64,000 bases of DNA from Casimicrobium huifangae (lineage in GTDB: Bacteria; Pseudomonadota; Gammaproteobacteria; Burkholderiales; Casimicrobiaceae), in NCBI RefSeq assembly GCF_009746125.1, contig NZ_CP041352.1, positions 895,847-959,846 on the forward strand, given 5' to 3'. Within the stretch, counting starts at the first letter, position 1; every line of letters begins with the position of its first letter. Shown piece after piece: positions 35,919-44,885 of this stretch. The notes below the pieces were generated by a model. That model was not told the DNA's origin and did not search any database. It saw only the letters and a list, made by a program, of their open reading frames with translations. A program made the position numbers and the translations under genes.

Positions 35919-36854
35919 ATGCCCACCATCGCCAACTATCGCGGCATTATCCCCGCAATCTCCACCCCGTTCACCAACGACAACCGCATTGACGAGCCGG
36001 CGCTGCGCAAGCTCGCCTCGTGGCTGGCCACGCACGACGGCATCGTCGCAGTGATGACCAATGGCCACACGGGTGAAGTGTTCGCACTTGATCCCGAGGA
36101 ACGCGCCGAAGTGACGCGTATCGTTGCTGACGAACTGAAGGGCAAGCTGCCGGTCATTTCCTCGGTCGTCTGCGAAGGCCTCACCGACGCAGCGCATCAC
36201 GCCAAGCTCGCCAAGCAGGCCGGCGCCGTCGGCATCGACGTGATGCCGCCGCACCACTGGCTGCGCTTCGGCTTTCATGCTGACCACGCGACCACCTACT
36301 TCCAGAACATCTACGACGCAGTCGGGCTAGACCTGATCTGCCACGTCTACCCGGCGTGGACGCGCGCGTCCTATTCGTCGGCCTTGCTCGCCGATCTCGC
36401 GCGGTTGCCCTATGTGCAGGCATTCAAGGTTGGCCAGCGGGACATGAGCAAATATGCACGCGACATCAAGGCCATTCGCGATGCCGATGCCACCAAGGCA
36501 ATCCTGACCTGCCACGACGAATACCTGCTTGCCTCGATGGTGCAGGGCGTTGATGGCGCACTGGTTGGCTTTGCGAGCGCCATCCCGCAGCTCATCATCG
36601 ACCTCTGGAACGCGGTGAAAGCGGGTGATCTGCACAGGGCGATGGCCGTGCAGGCGAAGATCACGCCGATCAAGGAAGCCGTCTACGGCGCCGGCGAGCC
36701 CACGGGTGAAGCGCATGCCCGTATGAAGGCCGCGATGCGCCACGCGGGTGTGATCGCCAACGACCATGTGCGCCCGCCGACGCATGCGCCGAGTGCGCAG
36801 GAGCTTGAGGTGATCAAGGCCGCGCTGGCGCAGGCGGGATTGCTCAAGGCTTAG
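35919..36854 (+). CDS. dihydrodipicolinate synthase/N-acetylneuraminate lyase-family aldolase
   Basis: A 311-residue class I aldolase fold protein. Counting from ATG 35919, the Schiff-base lysine is Lys170 (VQAFKVGQRD), the catalytic tyrosine Tyr144 (CHVYPAW), and the phosphate/carboxylate loop GHTGEVFALDPEE replaces the DapA GTTGE motif. It therefore likely acts on a 2-keto-3-deoxy sugar acid, not lysine precursors. It opens the operon with TctC, SDR and TarD. An in-frame ATG at 35898 is an alternative start; neither has a good ribosome-binding site. Confidence 0.82.
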   Translation: MPTIANYRGIIPAISTPFTNDNRIDEPALRKLASWLATHDGIVAVMTNGHTGEVFALDPEERAEVTRIVADELKGKLPVISSVVCEGLTDAAHHAKLAKQAGAVGIDVMPPHHWLRFGFHADHATTYFQNIYDAVGLDLICHVYPAWTRASYSSALLADLARLPYVQAFKVGQRDMSKYARDIKAIRDADATKAILTCHDEYLLASMVQGVDGALVGFASAIPQLIIDLWNAVKAGDLHRAMAVQAKITPIKEAVYGAGEPTGEAHARMKAAMRHAGVIANDHVRPPTHAPSAQELEVIKAALAQAGLLKA

Positions 36855-36864
36855 TCGCAAGTCG

Positions 36865-36888
36865 GGTGGGCAACCAGTTGCCCACCCT
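36865..36888. other. perfect hairpin between aldolase and receptor genes
   Basis: GGGTGGGCAAC / GTTGCCCACCC with a two-base loop, ten bases after the aldolase stop and lacking a T tract. It probably protects the upstream message or modulates read-through; the downstream receptor has its own AGGAGG site. Confidence 0.6.
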
Positions 36889-36920
36889 ACGGCAAAACAA
36901 CAGGAATCCAGGAGGACTCA

Positions 36921-37889
36921 ATGCAATACAAATCATTCATCGCCAGGCTACTCGCGATTGGTCTGTTGGCGGCGCTCTCGGCGACGGCCAGCGCGCAGGG
37001 CTATCCGAACAAACAAGTCCGCGTGATCATTCCGTTCCCGCCGGGCGGCACGCTGGATACCGTCGGCCGACTGCTCGCACAGAAGCTGGGCGACCAGACC
37101 GGTCAGGTGTTTGTGGTGGAGAACCGCCCGGGCGGTAACGGCACCATTGGCGCCGACGCGGTGGCCAAGGCGCCGGCCGATGGCTACACGCTGCTGTTCA
37201 ACGCCTCTACCTTCACTACCTCCACGCTACCACTGAAATCGCCACCGTACGACACGGTGAAGGACTTCGCGCCCATTGCGCTGGTGGCCAAAGCACCGCT
37301 CGCGGTTGCCACCGCCAAGGAGCTGCCGGTGACCGACGTCAAGTCGCTGATCGCGTACGCCAAGGCCAACCCCGGCAAGCTCTCGTTCGCCATCGGCTCC
37401 GCAGCATCGGCTGGCCACCTTGCCACCGAGCAGTTGCGCCGCGCAGCCGGGATGGAGCTGTTCATCGTTCCTTACAAAGGCTCGACACCGGCGTATCAGG
37501 ATCTGCTCGGCAGCCGTATCGCCGGCTTCATTGACCCGATCCTCGGCTCACAGGGCTACGCCAAGGCGGGGCAGTTGCGCGTGATCGCCGTCACCTCGGC
37601 CAAGCGCGTGCCGTCGATGCCGGATGTGCCAACCGTTGGCGAAACGGTGCCGGGTTACGAGGCCTATAGCTGGTACGGTTTGTGGGCACCGGCGAAGACG
37701 GCACCCGAAATCATCAAGAAGCTCAACGCCGAGACCAACAAGGCGCTCGCTGGTGATATGAAGGACCGTCTGCTCGGCAACGGCCTGCTGATTGAGGCGG
37801 GCAGTCCGGAAGACTTTGCAAAATTCCAGAAGGACGATACCGCGCGATCCATGAAGATCATTCAGGACGCCGGCATCAAGTTCGAGTAG
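36921..37889 (+). CDS. Bug-family (TctC) periplasmic solute receptor
   Basis: A 322-residue periplasmic receptor. Signal peptide MQYKSFIARLLAIGLLAALS then ATASAQ; mature start GYPNKQVRVIIPFPPGGTLD, the Bug hallmark. CCAGGAGGAC precedes the ATG. No TctAB genes are nearby, so it must borrow membrane subunits or act as a sensor. Placed in an operon with D-tartrate dehydratase, so it likely binds a sugar acid. Confidence 0.92.
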   Translation: MQYKSFIARLLAIGLLAALSATASAQGYPNKQVRVIIPFPPGGTLDTVGRLLAQKLGDQTGQVFVVENRPGGNGTIGADAVAKAPADGYTLLFNASTFTTSTLPLKSPPYDTVKDFAPIALVAKAPLAVATAKELPVTDVKSLIAYAKANPGKLSFAIGSAASAGHLATEQLRRAAGMELFIVPYKGSTPAYQDLLGSRIAGFIDPILGSQGYAKAGQLRVIAVTSAKRVPSMPDVPTVGETVPGYEAYSWYGLWAPAKTAPEIIKKLNAETNKALAGDMKDRLLGNGLLIEAGSPEDFAKFQKDDTARSMKIIQDAGIKFE

Positions 37890-37902
37890 TCGCAGCATCG
37901 CC

Positions 37903-38589
37903 ATGCAACACGCGCTCGTTACCGGCAGCAGCTCCGGCATCGGTCATGCCATCGCCACCGCATTGCTTGATGCGGGCTGGCAGGTCACCGGCCTTGATCG
38001 CGCCGACGCCACCATCGCTCACGCGGCTTATGACCATCACGCCGTCGACCTCACCGATAGCGCTGCCTTGCACGCTGCTGCACTCGCTTGCGCGAACGTG
38101 GACGCCTTTGCGCATGCCGCCGGTGTGTTGCGCGTCGGCAAGGTGGGTGAACTGGATCACGCGGGCGGCGAGCTGATGTGGAAGTTGCATGTTGATGCAG
38201 CAGCCCGTCTCGCCGACGTGCTGATTCCGGCAATGGCTGCGCGCGGCAACGGACGCGTGGTGCTGATCGGCAGCCGCGTTGCGGGGGGCAAGGCGGGGCG
38301 CGGCCAGTACGCTGCCACGAAAGCAGCGCTGATCGCGCTCGCCAAAAGCTGGGCGGCAGAGGTCGCCGCGCAGGGCGTGACGGTCAACGTGGTTTCCCCG
38401 GCGGCCACGGCCACCGGAATGCTCGCCGACCCTAAGCGCGCAGCCGAGACACCAGTGTTGCCGCCCATCGGTCGCCTGATCCAGCCCGAAGAAGTGGCCG
38501 CACTCGTTGCCTTCCTGATGTCGGCAAACGCTGCCGCCATCACCGGGCAGGACATCCAGATTTGCGGCGGATCGTCGCTCAACAAATAG
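37903..38589 (+). CDS. short-chain dehydrogenase/reductase
   Basis: A 228-residue NAD(P)-dependent classical SDR: nucleotide-binding ALVTGSSSGIGHA, catalytic Ser in LIGSRVAGGKAG, and YAATK active-site Tyr/Lys. It lies 13 bases after the Bug receptor and 16 before D-tartrate dehydratase. Probably oxidises a hydroxy-acid in the same pathway; substrate not readable. Confidence 0.87.
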   Translation: MQHALVTGSSSGIGHAIATALLDAGWQVTGLDRADATIAHAAYDHHAVDLTDSAALHAAALACANVDAFAHAAGVLRVGKVGELDHAGGELMWKLHVDAAARLADVLIPAMAARGNGRVVLIGSRVAGGKAGRGQYAATKAALIALAKSWAAEVAAQGVTVNVVSPAATATGMLADPKRAAETPVLPPIGRLIQPEEVAALVAFLMSANAAAITGQDIQICGGSSLNK

Positions 38590-38605
38590 ATTCACGCTTC
38601 TCCTC

Positions 38606-39772
38606 ATGAAAATCACCCAGATCCTCGAATCCACCCGTCCGATCAAGTCGAACATCCGCAACGCTTACATCGACTTCAGCAAGATGACGCTGAGCCTTGT
38701 CGCGGTGGTGACCGACGTCATCCGCGACGGCAAGCCGGTGATCGGCTACGGCTTCAACTCCAATGGCCGCTACGGCCAGGGCAACCTGATGCGCGAGCGC
38801 TTCATCCCGCGCGTGCTCGAAGCCGCGCCGGAATCACTGGTCAACGCGGCAGGTGACAACCTTGACCCGCACAAGGTCTGGGCCTGCATGATGACCAACG
38901 AGAAGCCCGGCGGCCACGGCGAGCGCTCGGTGGCGGTCGGCACGATTGACATGGCGGTGTGGGACGCGGTCGCCAAGATTGCCGGGCTGCCACTGCACGA
39001 GCTGCTTGCGAAGCAGTACGGCACCGGCAAGGCCAATCCGAAGGTCTTCGTCTACGCGGCGGGCGGTTACTACCACCCCGGCAAAGGCCTTGATGGCTTG
39101 CGTGGCGAGATGCAGGGCTACCTTGATCGCGGCTACTCGGTGGTCAAGATGAAGATTGGCGGCGCGCCGCTCAAGGACGACATCGAGCGCATCGAAGCGG
39201 TGCTGAAAATGCTCAAGCCGGGCCAGCAACTGGCGGTGGATGCCAATGGCCGCTTTGATCTCAAGACCGCGATTGAGTACGGCAAGGCAATGGCGCAGTA
39301 CCCGCTGTTCTGGTACGAGGAGGCGGGCGATCCGCTTGACTATGAACTGCAGGCGCGACTCGGTGAGAGCTACGCCGGCCCGCTTGCCACCGGCGAAAAC
39401 CTGTTCTCGATGCAGGACGCGCGCAACCTGATCCGCCACGGCGGCATGCGCAAGGATCGCGACTGGCTGCAGTTCGACTGCGCGCTGTCGTACGGCCTCG
39501 TCGAATACCTGCGCACGCTCGACATGCTCAAGGAGTACGGCTGGTCGCCCAGTCGCTGCATTCCGCACGGCGGCCACCAGATGTCGCTGGCGATTGCCGC
39601 AGGCCTGGGGCTCGGCGGCAACGAGAGCTACCCGGATTTGTTCCAGCCCTACGGCGGCTTCCCGGATGGCGTGCGCGTCGAGAACGGCTACGTCACGCTG
39701 CCGTCGCTGCCGGGCATCGGTTTTGAGGGCAAGAGCGACCTGATCGCCGAGATGCACGCGCTGGCGAAGTAG
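38606..39772 (+). CDS. tarD: D(-)-tartrate dehydratase (enolase superfamily)
   Basis: A 388-residue enolase-superfamily enzyme converting D-tartrate to oxaloacetate and water. It matches the characterised Bradyrhizobium TarD in length and motifs, from RPIKSNIRNAYIDFSKMT onward. Catalytic residues fit with a one-residue offset: the KxK pair Lys181/Lys183 (VVKMKIGG), metal ligands Asp212 (VDANG), Glu238/239 (WYEEAGD) and Glu264 (TGENL), and general base His321 (CIPHGGHQ). Last gene of the operon before the 39.8 kb inverted repeat. Confidence 0.9.
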   Translation: MKITQILESTRPIKSNIRNAYIDFSKMTLSLVAVVTDVIRDGKPVIGYGFNSNGRYGQGNLMRERFIPRVLEAAPESLVNAAGDNLDPHKVWACMMTNEKPGGHGERSVAVGTIDMAVWDAVAKIAGLPLHELLAKQYGTGKANPKVFVYAAGGYYHPGKGLDGLRGEMQGYLDRGYSVVKMKIGGAPLKDDIERIEAVLKMLKPGQQLAVDANGRFDLKTAIEYGKAMAQYPLFWYEEAGDPLDYELQARLGESYAGPLATGENLFSMQDARNLIRHGGMRKDRDWLQFDCALSYGLVEYLRTLDMLKEYGWSPSRCIPHGGHQMSLAIAAGLGLGGNESYPDLFQPYGGFPDGVRVENGYVTLPSLPGIGFEGKSDLIAEMHALAK

Positions 39773-39784
39773 GCTTCGTTGCGA

Positions 39785-39935
39785 GCCTCTCCTGCGGAGC
39801 AGGGGAGGTGCCGCGTAGCGGCGGAGGGGTGACATAGCTGTTGCTCCGCACCGTGCTTACTCACCGCCTCAGCAACCCCTCTGTCGGCTGCGCCGACATC
39901 TCCCCTGTTGTACAGGGGAGACTTGCATTCCCGCT
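39785..39935. repeat. large inverted repeat between operons
   Basis: The left arm (from CTCTCCTGCGGAGCAGGGGA, ending near GGCGGAGGGGT at 39829) and right arm (from AACCCCTCTGTCGGC to CTCCCCTG...CAGGGGAGAC at 39932) are roughly complementary and each contains smaller hairpins (TGCGGAGCA, GTCGGCTGCGCCGAC, CCCCTGTTGTACAGGGG). This resembles widespread proteobacterial REP-like spacers. No coding potential seen. Confidence 0.7.
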
Positions 39936-39980
39936 ACTCACCCATTGTTGGGCCGTACCGTCTCCTCTACGATTGCGTGC

Positions 39981-40882
39981 ATGACCGATGCCGCTTCTTC
40001 GTCGCCTTCACCTTCACTCAGGCCGTCAGCGCAATCGCATTGCCGCAACTGCGGCACGCCGGCGCCCGGAAAGTATTGTCCGGAGTGTGGTCAGGAAACC
40101 TCACTGCATCCCCCTTCGGTCCGCGAGTTTGTTGATCACTTTCTTGGCAACTACGTCGCGGTCAGGAGCACGCTGGCGCAGACGCTATGGGCGCTGGTCA
40201 GCAAGCCGGGTCAACTGACGGTCGACTATCTCGCTGGCCGCAAGCGCCGGTACGTTTTGCCGCTGAAGCTCTATCTCACGGTCAGCATCGTCTCGCTGCT
40301 GCTGATCAGCCTGTTTGCGGGGCTGGGCACTGGTACACCACCAGTGCAGGTGAGCCGTGAAATGAACGGCAGCTTCATCGACATAAACGGCGCGATTGTG
40401 CGCTACGACAAGGGCAAATTTGTCTGCGAGGGGCTGCCGGATCGCGTCTGCAACCACCTGCGCAAGCGGTTCGACCACAGCCCCGCCGAGTTGCGCGCGG
40501 CGTTCGCCGATATGCCGCAGCGCATGCTCAAGTTCTGGGGCTATGCGATGTTTGTGCTGATTCCAGCGTTCGCGCTGATGCTGCACTGGCTCTACCGCAA
40601 CCGCCGCATGGTCTACGGCGAGCATCTGGTGTTCGCGCTGCATCTGCACGCGTTCTGGATGCTCGCGGTGCTCGTTCTGGTGCTGTTGCCCGACGCAGCA
40701 CCTGCCATTGTCGTTCCGCCATTGCGTTCGCGGTGCCGGTGTACGCGCTGCTCGCCATGCAGCGCGTGTACGGCGGTCGCTGGTGGCCGCGCCTGTTGCG
40801 CGCTGGATTGATGTCGGTCTGCTACGAAGTCATCGCCCTGATGGTGCTGGTAATCGTGACCGCACTGGCGGTCATTTTCTGA
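39981..40882 (+). pseudogene. DUF3667 membrane protein, frameshifted near its C-terminus
   Basis: Begins MTDAASSSPSPSLRPSAQSH followed by a zinc-ribbon CRNCGTPAPGKYCPECGQ and two clear membrane segments, the DUF3667 layout. The open frame runs to 40811, but after about 40720 its residues turn Cys/Arg-rich nonsense, while the next frame reads IAFAVPVYALLAMQRVYGGR and on to LMVLVIVTALAVIF, stopping at 40882. One base appears missing between about 40690 and 40722. This may be a true decay or a sequencing error. Confidence 0.75.
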
Positions 40883-40884
40883 AC

Positions 40885-41000
40885 AGCATTCAGCAAAGAT
40901 CCCCATTTGATATGGGCTGCAGCGGCAAAACGGCAGAAAGTCGACATGAAGCGATTTTCCCCGTGAAGCCCAGTTTGAATAGGGCTTTCAGCAAAAAGCC
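40885..41000. repeat. GTCGAC-centred palindromic intergenic element, copy D
   Basis: GTCGAC at 40940-40945, with TGGGC (40913-40917) and GCCCA (40968-40972) exactly symmetrical. The right hairpin is GCCCAGTTTGAATAGGGC, the left one CCCATTTGATATGGGC. Outer AAAAAGCC at 40993-41000; the left end is degenerate. It directly precedes the RsmB-type gene. Confidence 0.82.
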
Positions 41001-41026
41001 ATAGGTTCGGCCTCTACAATGCCACC

Positions 41027-42265
41027 ATGCTGTTACGACCCTCTGCGCTGAGCGCACTTGCCTTCGCCATTCAGTCCGCGGCGAAGTTTGACTACCCTGC
41101 CGACCGCACACTCTCTTACGTGCTGCGCGAAAAGCGCGTCGGCTCGCTGGATCGTCAGCTGGTGGCCGAGGGCTACTACGCGTGGCTTCGGCATCGTCTG
41201 TCGGTCGAAGCGATTGCTGGCGACGGCGCCAAGTTCGACGCGATTGCACTGGCCGCGCTGGCGCGCCAGTTCCGCCGCCGCGTCAAGGTGCCGCCGGGCG
41301 AAGAAGATCGTTACGCGAAATTTCTGAAGGCCGACGAAGCACTCGGCCCGCATCCGCGCCGTGAACTGCCCACGTGGCTCTGGGACCGGCTCGGCGTGCA
41401 GTACGGCAACGAAGAGCGTCTCGCGCTCGCCGATTCGCTGCTGGAACCGGCCAGCTTCGACCTTCGCGTCAACACGCTGAAGGCCAAGCGTGACGCCATT
41501 CTCGGCCGCTTGCAGAAGGAAGGCTTTCCCGATGCCCGCGCCACGCCGCTGTCACCGGTGGGCATACGGCTGCCGCATCGCGTTGACATCTCGCGCCACC
41601 CGCTGTTTGAGGATGGCACGCTGGAAGTGCAGGATGAAGGCAGCCAGTTGCTGGCGCATATCGTCGGCGCCAAGCGCGGCGAAATGGTCATCGACTTCTG
41701 CGCGGGCGCCGGCGGCAAGACGCTCGCATTGGCAGCGATGATGGCCAGCACCGGTCGGCTGTACGCCTGCGACGTCAGCGAACGCCGGCTCGACAATCTC
41801 GGCCCCCGTCTCGCGCGCAGCGGCGCCAGCAATGTGCAGACTATGCGCATCGAGAACGAGCACGACAAGCGGCTCGACAAATTCATCGGCAAGGCGGACC
41901 GCGTGCTGGTCGATGCGCCGTGCTCGGGCCTGGGCACGCTCAAGCGCAACCCTGACCTGAAGTGGCGGCAATCGCCGACTAGCGTGAAGGAGCTGGTGGA
42001 GAAGCAGAAGAGCATCCTCGCCGCCGCATCGCGCCTGGTGCGACCGGGCGGGCGCCTCGTCTACGCGACTTGCAGCGTGCTCACGGAAGAAAACGAGAAG
42101 ATCGCCGAGAGTTTCCTCGAAGCAAACCCCGGCTGGATCATCGTGCCGTCATCGTTGCGTGGCGAGGAGGCGGGTGAATCGCGTTTTGCCCAACTGCTGC
42201 CACATCGCGATGGCTGTGATGGGTTCTTTGCGGCAGTGTTTGAGCGCAGCACCAGCGAAGACTGA
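41027..42265 (+). CDS. RsmB/NOP-family RNA (cytosine-5) methyltransferase
   Basis: A 412-residue SAM-dependent methyltransferase of the NOL1/NOP2/Sun family, with an N-terminal NusB-like helical region. SAM site VIDFCAGAGGKTLALAAMM; catalytic cysteines in VDAPCSGLGTLKRNPDLKW and VYATCSVLTEENE. Target is probably a 16S rRNA cytosine, but it lacks the full RsmB signature, so the exact base is open. It begins 27 bases after repeat copy D. Confidence 0.88.
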   Translation: MLLRPSALSALAFAIQSAAKFDYPADRTLSYVLREKRVGSLDRQLVAEGYYAWLRHRLSVEAIAGDGAKFDAIALAALARQFRRRVKVPPGEEDRYAKFLKADEALGPHPRRELPTWLWDRLGVQYGNEERLALADSLLEPASFDLRVNTLKAKRDAILGRLQKEGFPDARATPLSPVGIRLPHRVDISRHPLFEDGTLEVQDEGSQLLAHIVGAKRGEMVIDFCAGAGGKTLALAAMMASTGRLYACDVSERRLDNLGPRLARSGASNVQTMRIENEHDKRLDKFIGKADRVLVDAPCSGLGTLKRNPDLKWRQSPTSVKELVEKQKSILAAASRLVRPGGRLVYATCSVLTEENEKIAESFLEANPGWIIVPSSLRGEEAGESRFAQLLPHRDGCDGFFAAVFERSTSED

Positions 42266-42423
42266 ATCGCCCCTCGCCCAATTACTTCTGTCCATGGTAC
42301 CCCAGTCTCGCGGCATGGAATGGAGGTGGCGCGTTCAGGCGACGGCTTTCTATACTCGCGGCCGCCAGGATGTATGCCCCATCGTCTGGCAGTGTTCCGT
42401 ATTGGGGTCTATGGGAAGTTACT

Positions 42424-42873
42424 TTGAAGGTTGTTATCAGTTTGGCCGCCGTAGTAGCGGCGTGCTTTGCCGGCGCTGCAACAGCGCAATCGACGGTCGG
42501 TGAGTTGCTGGAGCAGGGAGGCAAGCAGCTTGCCAAGGCCGATTTCATCGGCCTTATGCCCGTACGCGTCGAACAGAAGTGGGCCAATCGTCAGGGTGAG
42601 GAGAGTTTGCTGCTGTCCGCCGACGGCAAGATCTCCGGCTCGGGATATCACTATGGCAGCCGCAGCGACTCGCCGGTAACGGGCAGCTGGTCGCTGGCCG
42701 ACGATGGCCAGATTTGTACCCCGAAAACTTTCACGGCCTGGAATAACAGCACCAATCTGTGCTGGTACGTGTTCGTCCGCAATGGGACGTACTTCGGTAG
42801 TGCCAAGGCCGAGAAGGACAGCAAGCTGGTGCCGGTGACTTCGTTCAAACCAGCGGGCGACGCGAAGAACTGA
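42424..42873 (+). CDS. secreted hypothetical protein, 149 aa
   Basis: With TTG at 42424 as start (GGGAAG just upstream) the protein opens with a clean signal peptide, MKVVISLAAVVAACFAGAAT-AQ; the in-frame ATG at 42370 would add 18 residues before it. The mature part has a lipocalin-like feel (GSWSLADDGQICTPKTFTAW, CWYVFVRNGTYFGSA) with two cysteines. No family recognised. Confidence 0.6.
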   Translation: MKVVISLAAVVAACFAGAATAQSTVGELLEQGGKQLAKADFIGLMPVRVEQKWANRQGEESLLLSADGKISGSGYHYGSRSDSPVTGSWSLADDGQICTPKTFTAWNNSTNLCWYVFVRNGTYFGSAKAEKDSKLVPVTSFKPAGDAKN

Positions 42874-43106
42874 GCAGAGGCTTGGCGACGCCGGGCGTCG
42901 GGCCGAGCCATCAGTGCAAGCGCTCCGAAAATCGGCCGGAGATCAAGTCCGGCCGCTGCGGGCCAGTCGTCGCGGAGCAGGGTGACGGGAAGCACAGATC
43001 GAATTGACTTCGGGTCTGGCGGCACCACCGCCGCGACCAGCGGGTATGGCGCGTTCCCGCACAACGCTATGCTCTGCGCCCTTCGTCCTTCGCATCGTGC
43101 CCGCCG
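42874..43106. other. 233-base gap, nothing recognised
   Basis: No ORF with normal codon use, no repeat of the local families and no strong terminator seen; it holds the 5' flank of the acyltransferase gene, which begins with TTG. Confidence 0.4.
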
Positions 43107-44240
43107 TTGAATACTACCGACCGCCTCCCTGGCCTCGACCTCCTGCGCAGCATCGCCATTCTCTGGGTGATGCTGTTCCACTCCTTTGTCGTCGGCGGCC
43201 TCGGGCCGTCATGGTCGTGGCTGTCGCGCTATGGCTGGATGGGGGTCGATCTCTTTTTTGTGTTGAGCGGCTTCCTGATCGGCACACAGGTACTGAAGCC
43301 GCTGGCGCGAGGGGAGCGTTTGTCGTTCACCGACTTCTACCTGCGCCGCGCGTTTCGCATCCTGCCCGCGTACTGGGCGGTGCTACTGATCTACCTGCTG
43401 TGGCCCGCCTTTCGCGAGGCACCCGGCATGGAGCCGTGGTGGAAGTTCGTCACCTTCACGATGAACCTCAGTATCGACTACCTGCAAAACACTGCGTTCT
43501 CGCATGCGTGGTCCTTGTGTGTTGAAGAGCATTTCTACTGGGTGTTTCCGCTGCTGGCAGTGTGGCTGACGCGGCGACCGGCGGTCTGGAAGTTTGCCGG
43601 ACTCGCGGCGTTGCTGGTGCTGATCGGTATCGCTGCGCGCAGCGCGGCGTGGCTACACAACGCCACGATTGACCCACAGATGGACGCGCGCAACTGGTTC
43701 GTCGAGGACATTTACTACCCGACCTGGGCGCGGCTTGACGGACTGCTCTGCGGCGTCGCACTGGCCGTGTGGAAAACCTTTCGCCCGGATCACTGGACAA
43801 GAGCGCAGCGCCATGCCAACCTCGCTCTGCTCGCAGGGCTTGCCGTGCTGGCGCTGGCGTTCTGGTTGTTTGCTGATCGCACCGGATTGCTGGCCAACGC
43901 CATCGGCTGGCCCGTGCTCTCGTTGGGCCTCGCGCTGCTGGTGTTCGCCGGCGCCGGGCGCAACGGCATCGTCGGCGGTCGTGCCGTGCCCGGTGCGGGC
44001 TGGCTGGCGGCAATCTCGTACAGCCTGTACCTGGTGCACAAGGCGATGTATCACCTGGTGCAGGCGCACTGGGGCGAACAGTTACAGGGCACCGGCGTGT
44101 TTGCCTTTGTGGTCTATGGTGTAACGGCTATTGTGGCCGGTGCCGTGCTGCACTATCTCATCGAACGGCCGTTCCTGCGATGGCGTGGCCGGTTGCCGTT
44201 CACTGCACGCAAACAGGTGGCGTCGCCAGCGGCGGAGTAA
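43107..44240 (+). CDS. acyltransferase family 3 (OafA/YrhL-like) membrane protein
   Basis: A 377-residue integral membrane acyltransferase with about ten helices. It begins LPGLDLLRSIAILWVMLFHS (catalytic His) and keeps GWMGVDLFFVLSGFLIGTQV, YLRRAFRILPAYW and FSHAWSLCVEEHFYWVFPLL. It probably O-acetylates a surface sugar or glycan. The start is TTG at 43107, no better codon in frame. Confidence 0.85.
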   Translation: MNTTDRLPGLDLLRSIAILWVMLFHSFVVGGLGPSWSWLSRYGWMGVDLFFVLSGFLIGTQVLKPLARGERLSFTDFYLRRAFRILPAYWAVLLIYLLWPAFREAPGMEPWWKFVTFTMNLSIDYLQNTAFSHAWSLCVEEHFYWVFPLLAVWLTRRPAVWKFAGLAALLVLIGIAARSAAWLHNATIDPQMDARNWFVEDIYYPTWARLDGLLCGVALAVWKTFRPDHWTRAQRHANLALLAGLAVLALAFWLFADRTGLLANAIGWPVLSLGLALLVFAGAGRNGIVGGRAVPGAGWLAAISYSLYLVHKAMYHLVQAHWGEQLQGTGVFAFVVYGVTAIVAGAVLHYLIERPFLRWRGRLPFTARKQVASPAAE

Positions 44241-44405
44241 GCCGGGCGCTATCGCCCACATCGGCGGGCGGATAGCCCGACTGGCTCGCGTGGCGCGGTT
44301 ACCCTTGCGTAGCTCGCGCCGTTGTGGCACTGTGCCAGTCCCGCGGCGCTGCGGCAACAAAGCGCGAGGGCGCCGCATCGATGTTCTCACCCGAAGGAGG
44401 AGCAG

Positions 44406-44798
44406 ATGAAGCGATTCGCATGGGCGCTGTTATGCCTCATACCGTTGGTGGCAGCGGCGCAAAATTCACTCGACGGCCGGCGCTTTGATACCCAGGCCGG
44501 ATTCACTGGCAAGCCGGCGCACATCGCCAGGGACATCCTGTCATTCGCCGAAGGCAAATTCCATTCGTCCGACTGCGATCAGTATGGCTACGACAAGGGT
44601 AGTTATCGCACTACCGCCAATGGCGACTCGATCACCTTTGAGGTTGAGACGCGCAGCGAGCAGCACGGCCGCAACGTCTGGAAGGGTGTGATTCGAGGCG
44701 ACAGCGTCGAAGGCACCATGATGTTCTACCGCAAACCGACCTGGTACCGCCCCAATCCGGAGCCACTGGAACACTGGTTCAAGGGCAAGGCGATGTAG
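44406..44798 (+). CDS. secreted hypothetical protein, 130 aa
   Basis: Signal peptide MKRFAWALLCLIPLVAAAQ, then a small beta-rich domain (RDILSFAEGKFHSSDCDQYG, YRTTANGDSITFEVETRS, VWKGVIRGDSVEGTMMFYR) suggestive of a lipocalin-type fold. A good site, AAGGAGGAG, precedes the ATG at 44406. Function unknown; no operon partner recognised. Confidence 0.7.
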   Translation: MKRFAWALLCLIPLVAAAQNSLDGRRFDTQAGFTGKPAHIARDILSFAEGKFHSSDCDQYGYDKGSYRTTANGDSITFEVETRSEQHGRNVWKGVIRGDSVEGTMMFYRKPTWYRPNPEPLEHWFKGKAM

Positions 44799-44885
44799 CG
44801 TCGTGCCGCGCGGGCCGGAAATCGGAACGTTGTTCCGGGCGGCCACGCATGATCGTTGATGATGCCGCCGTATCAGGAGGACATC

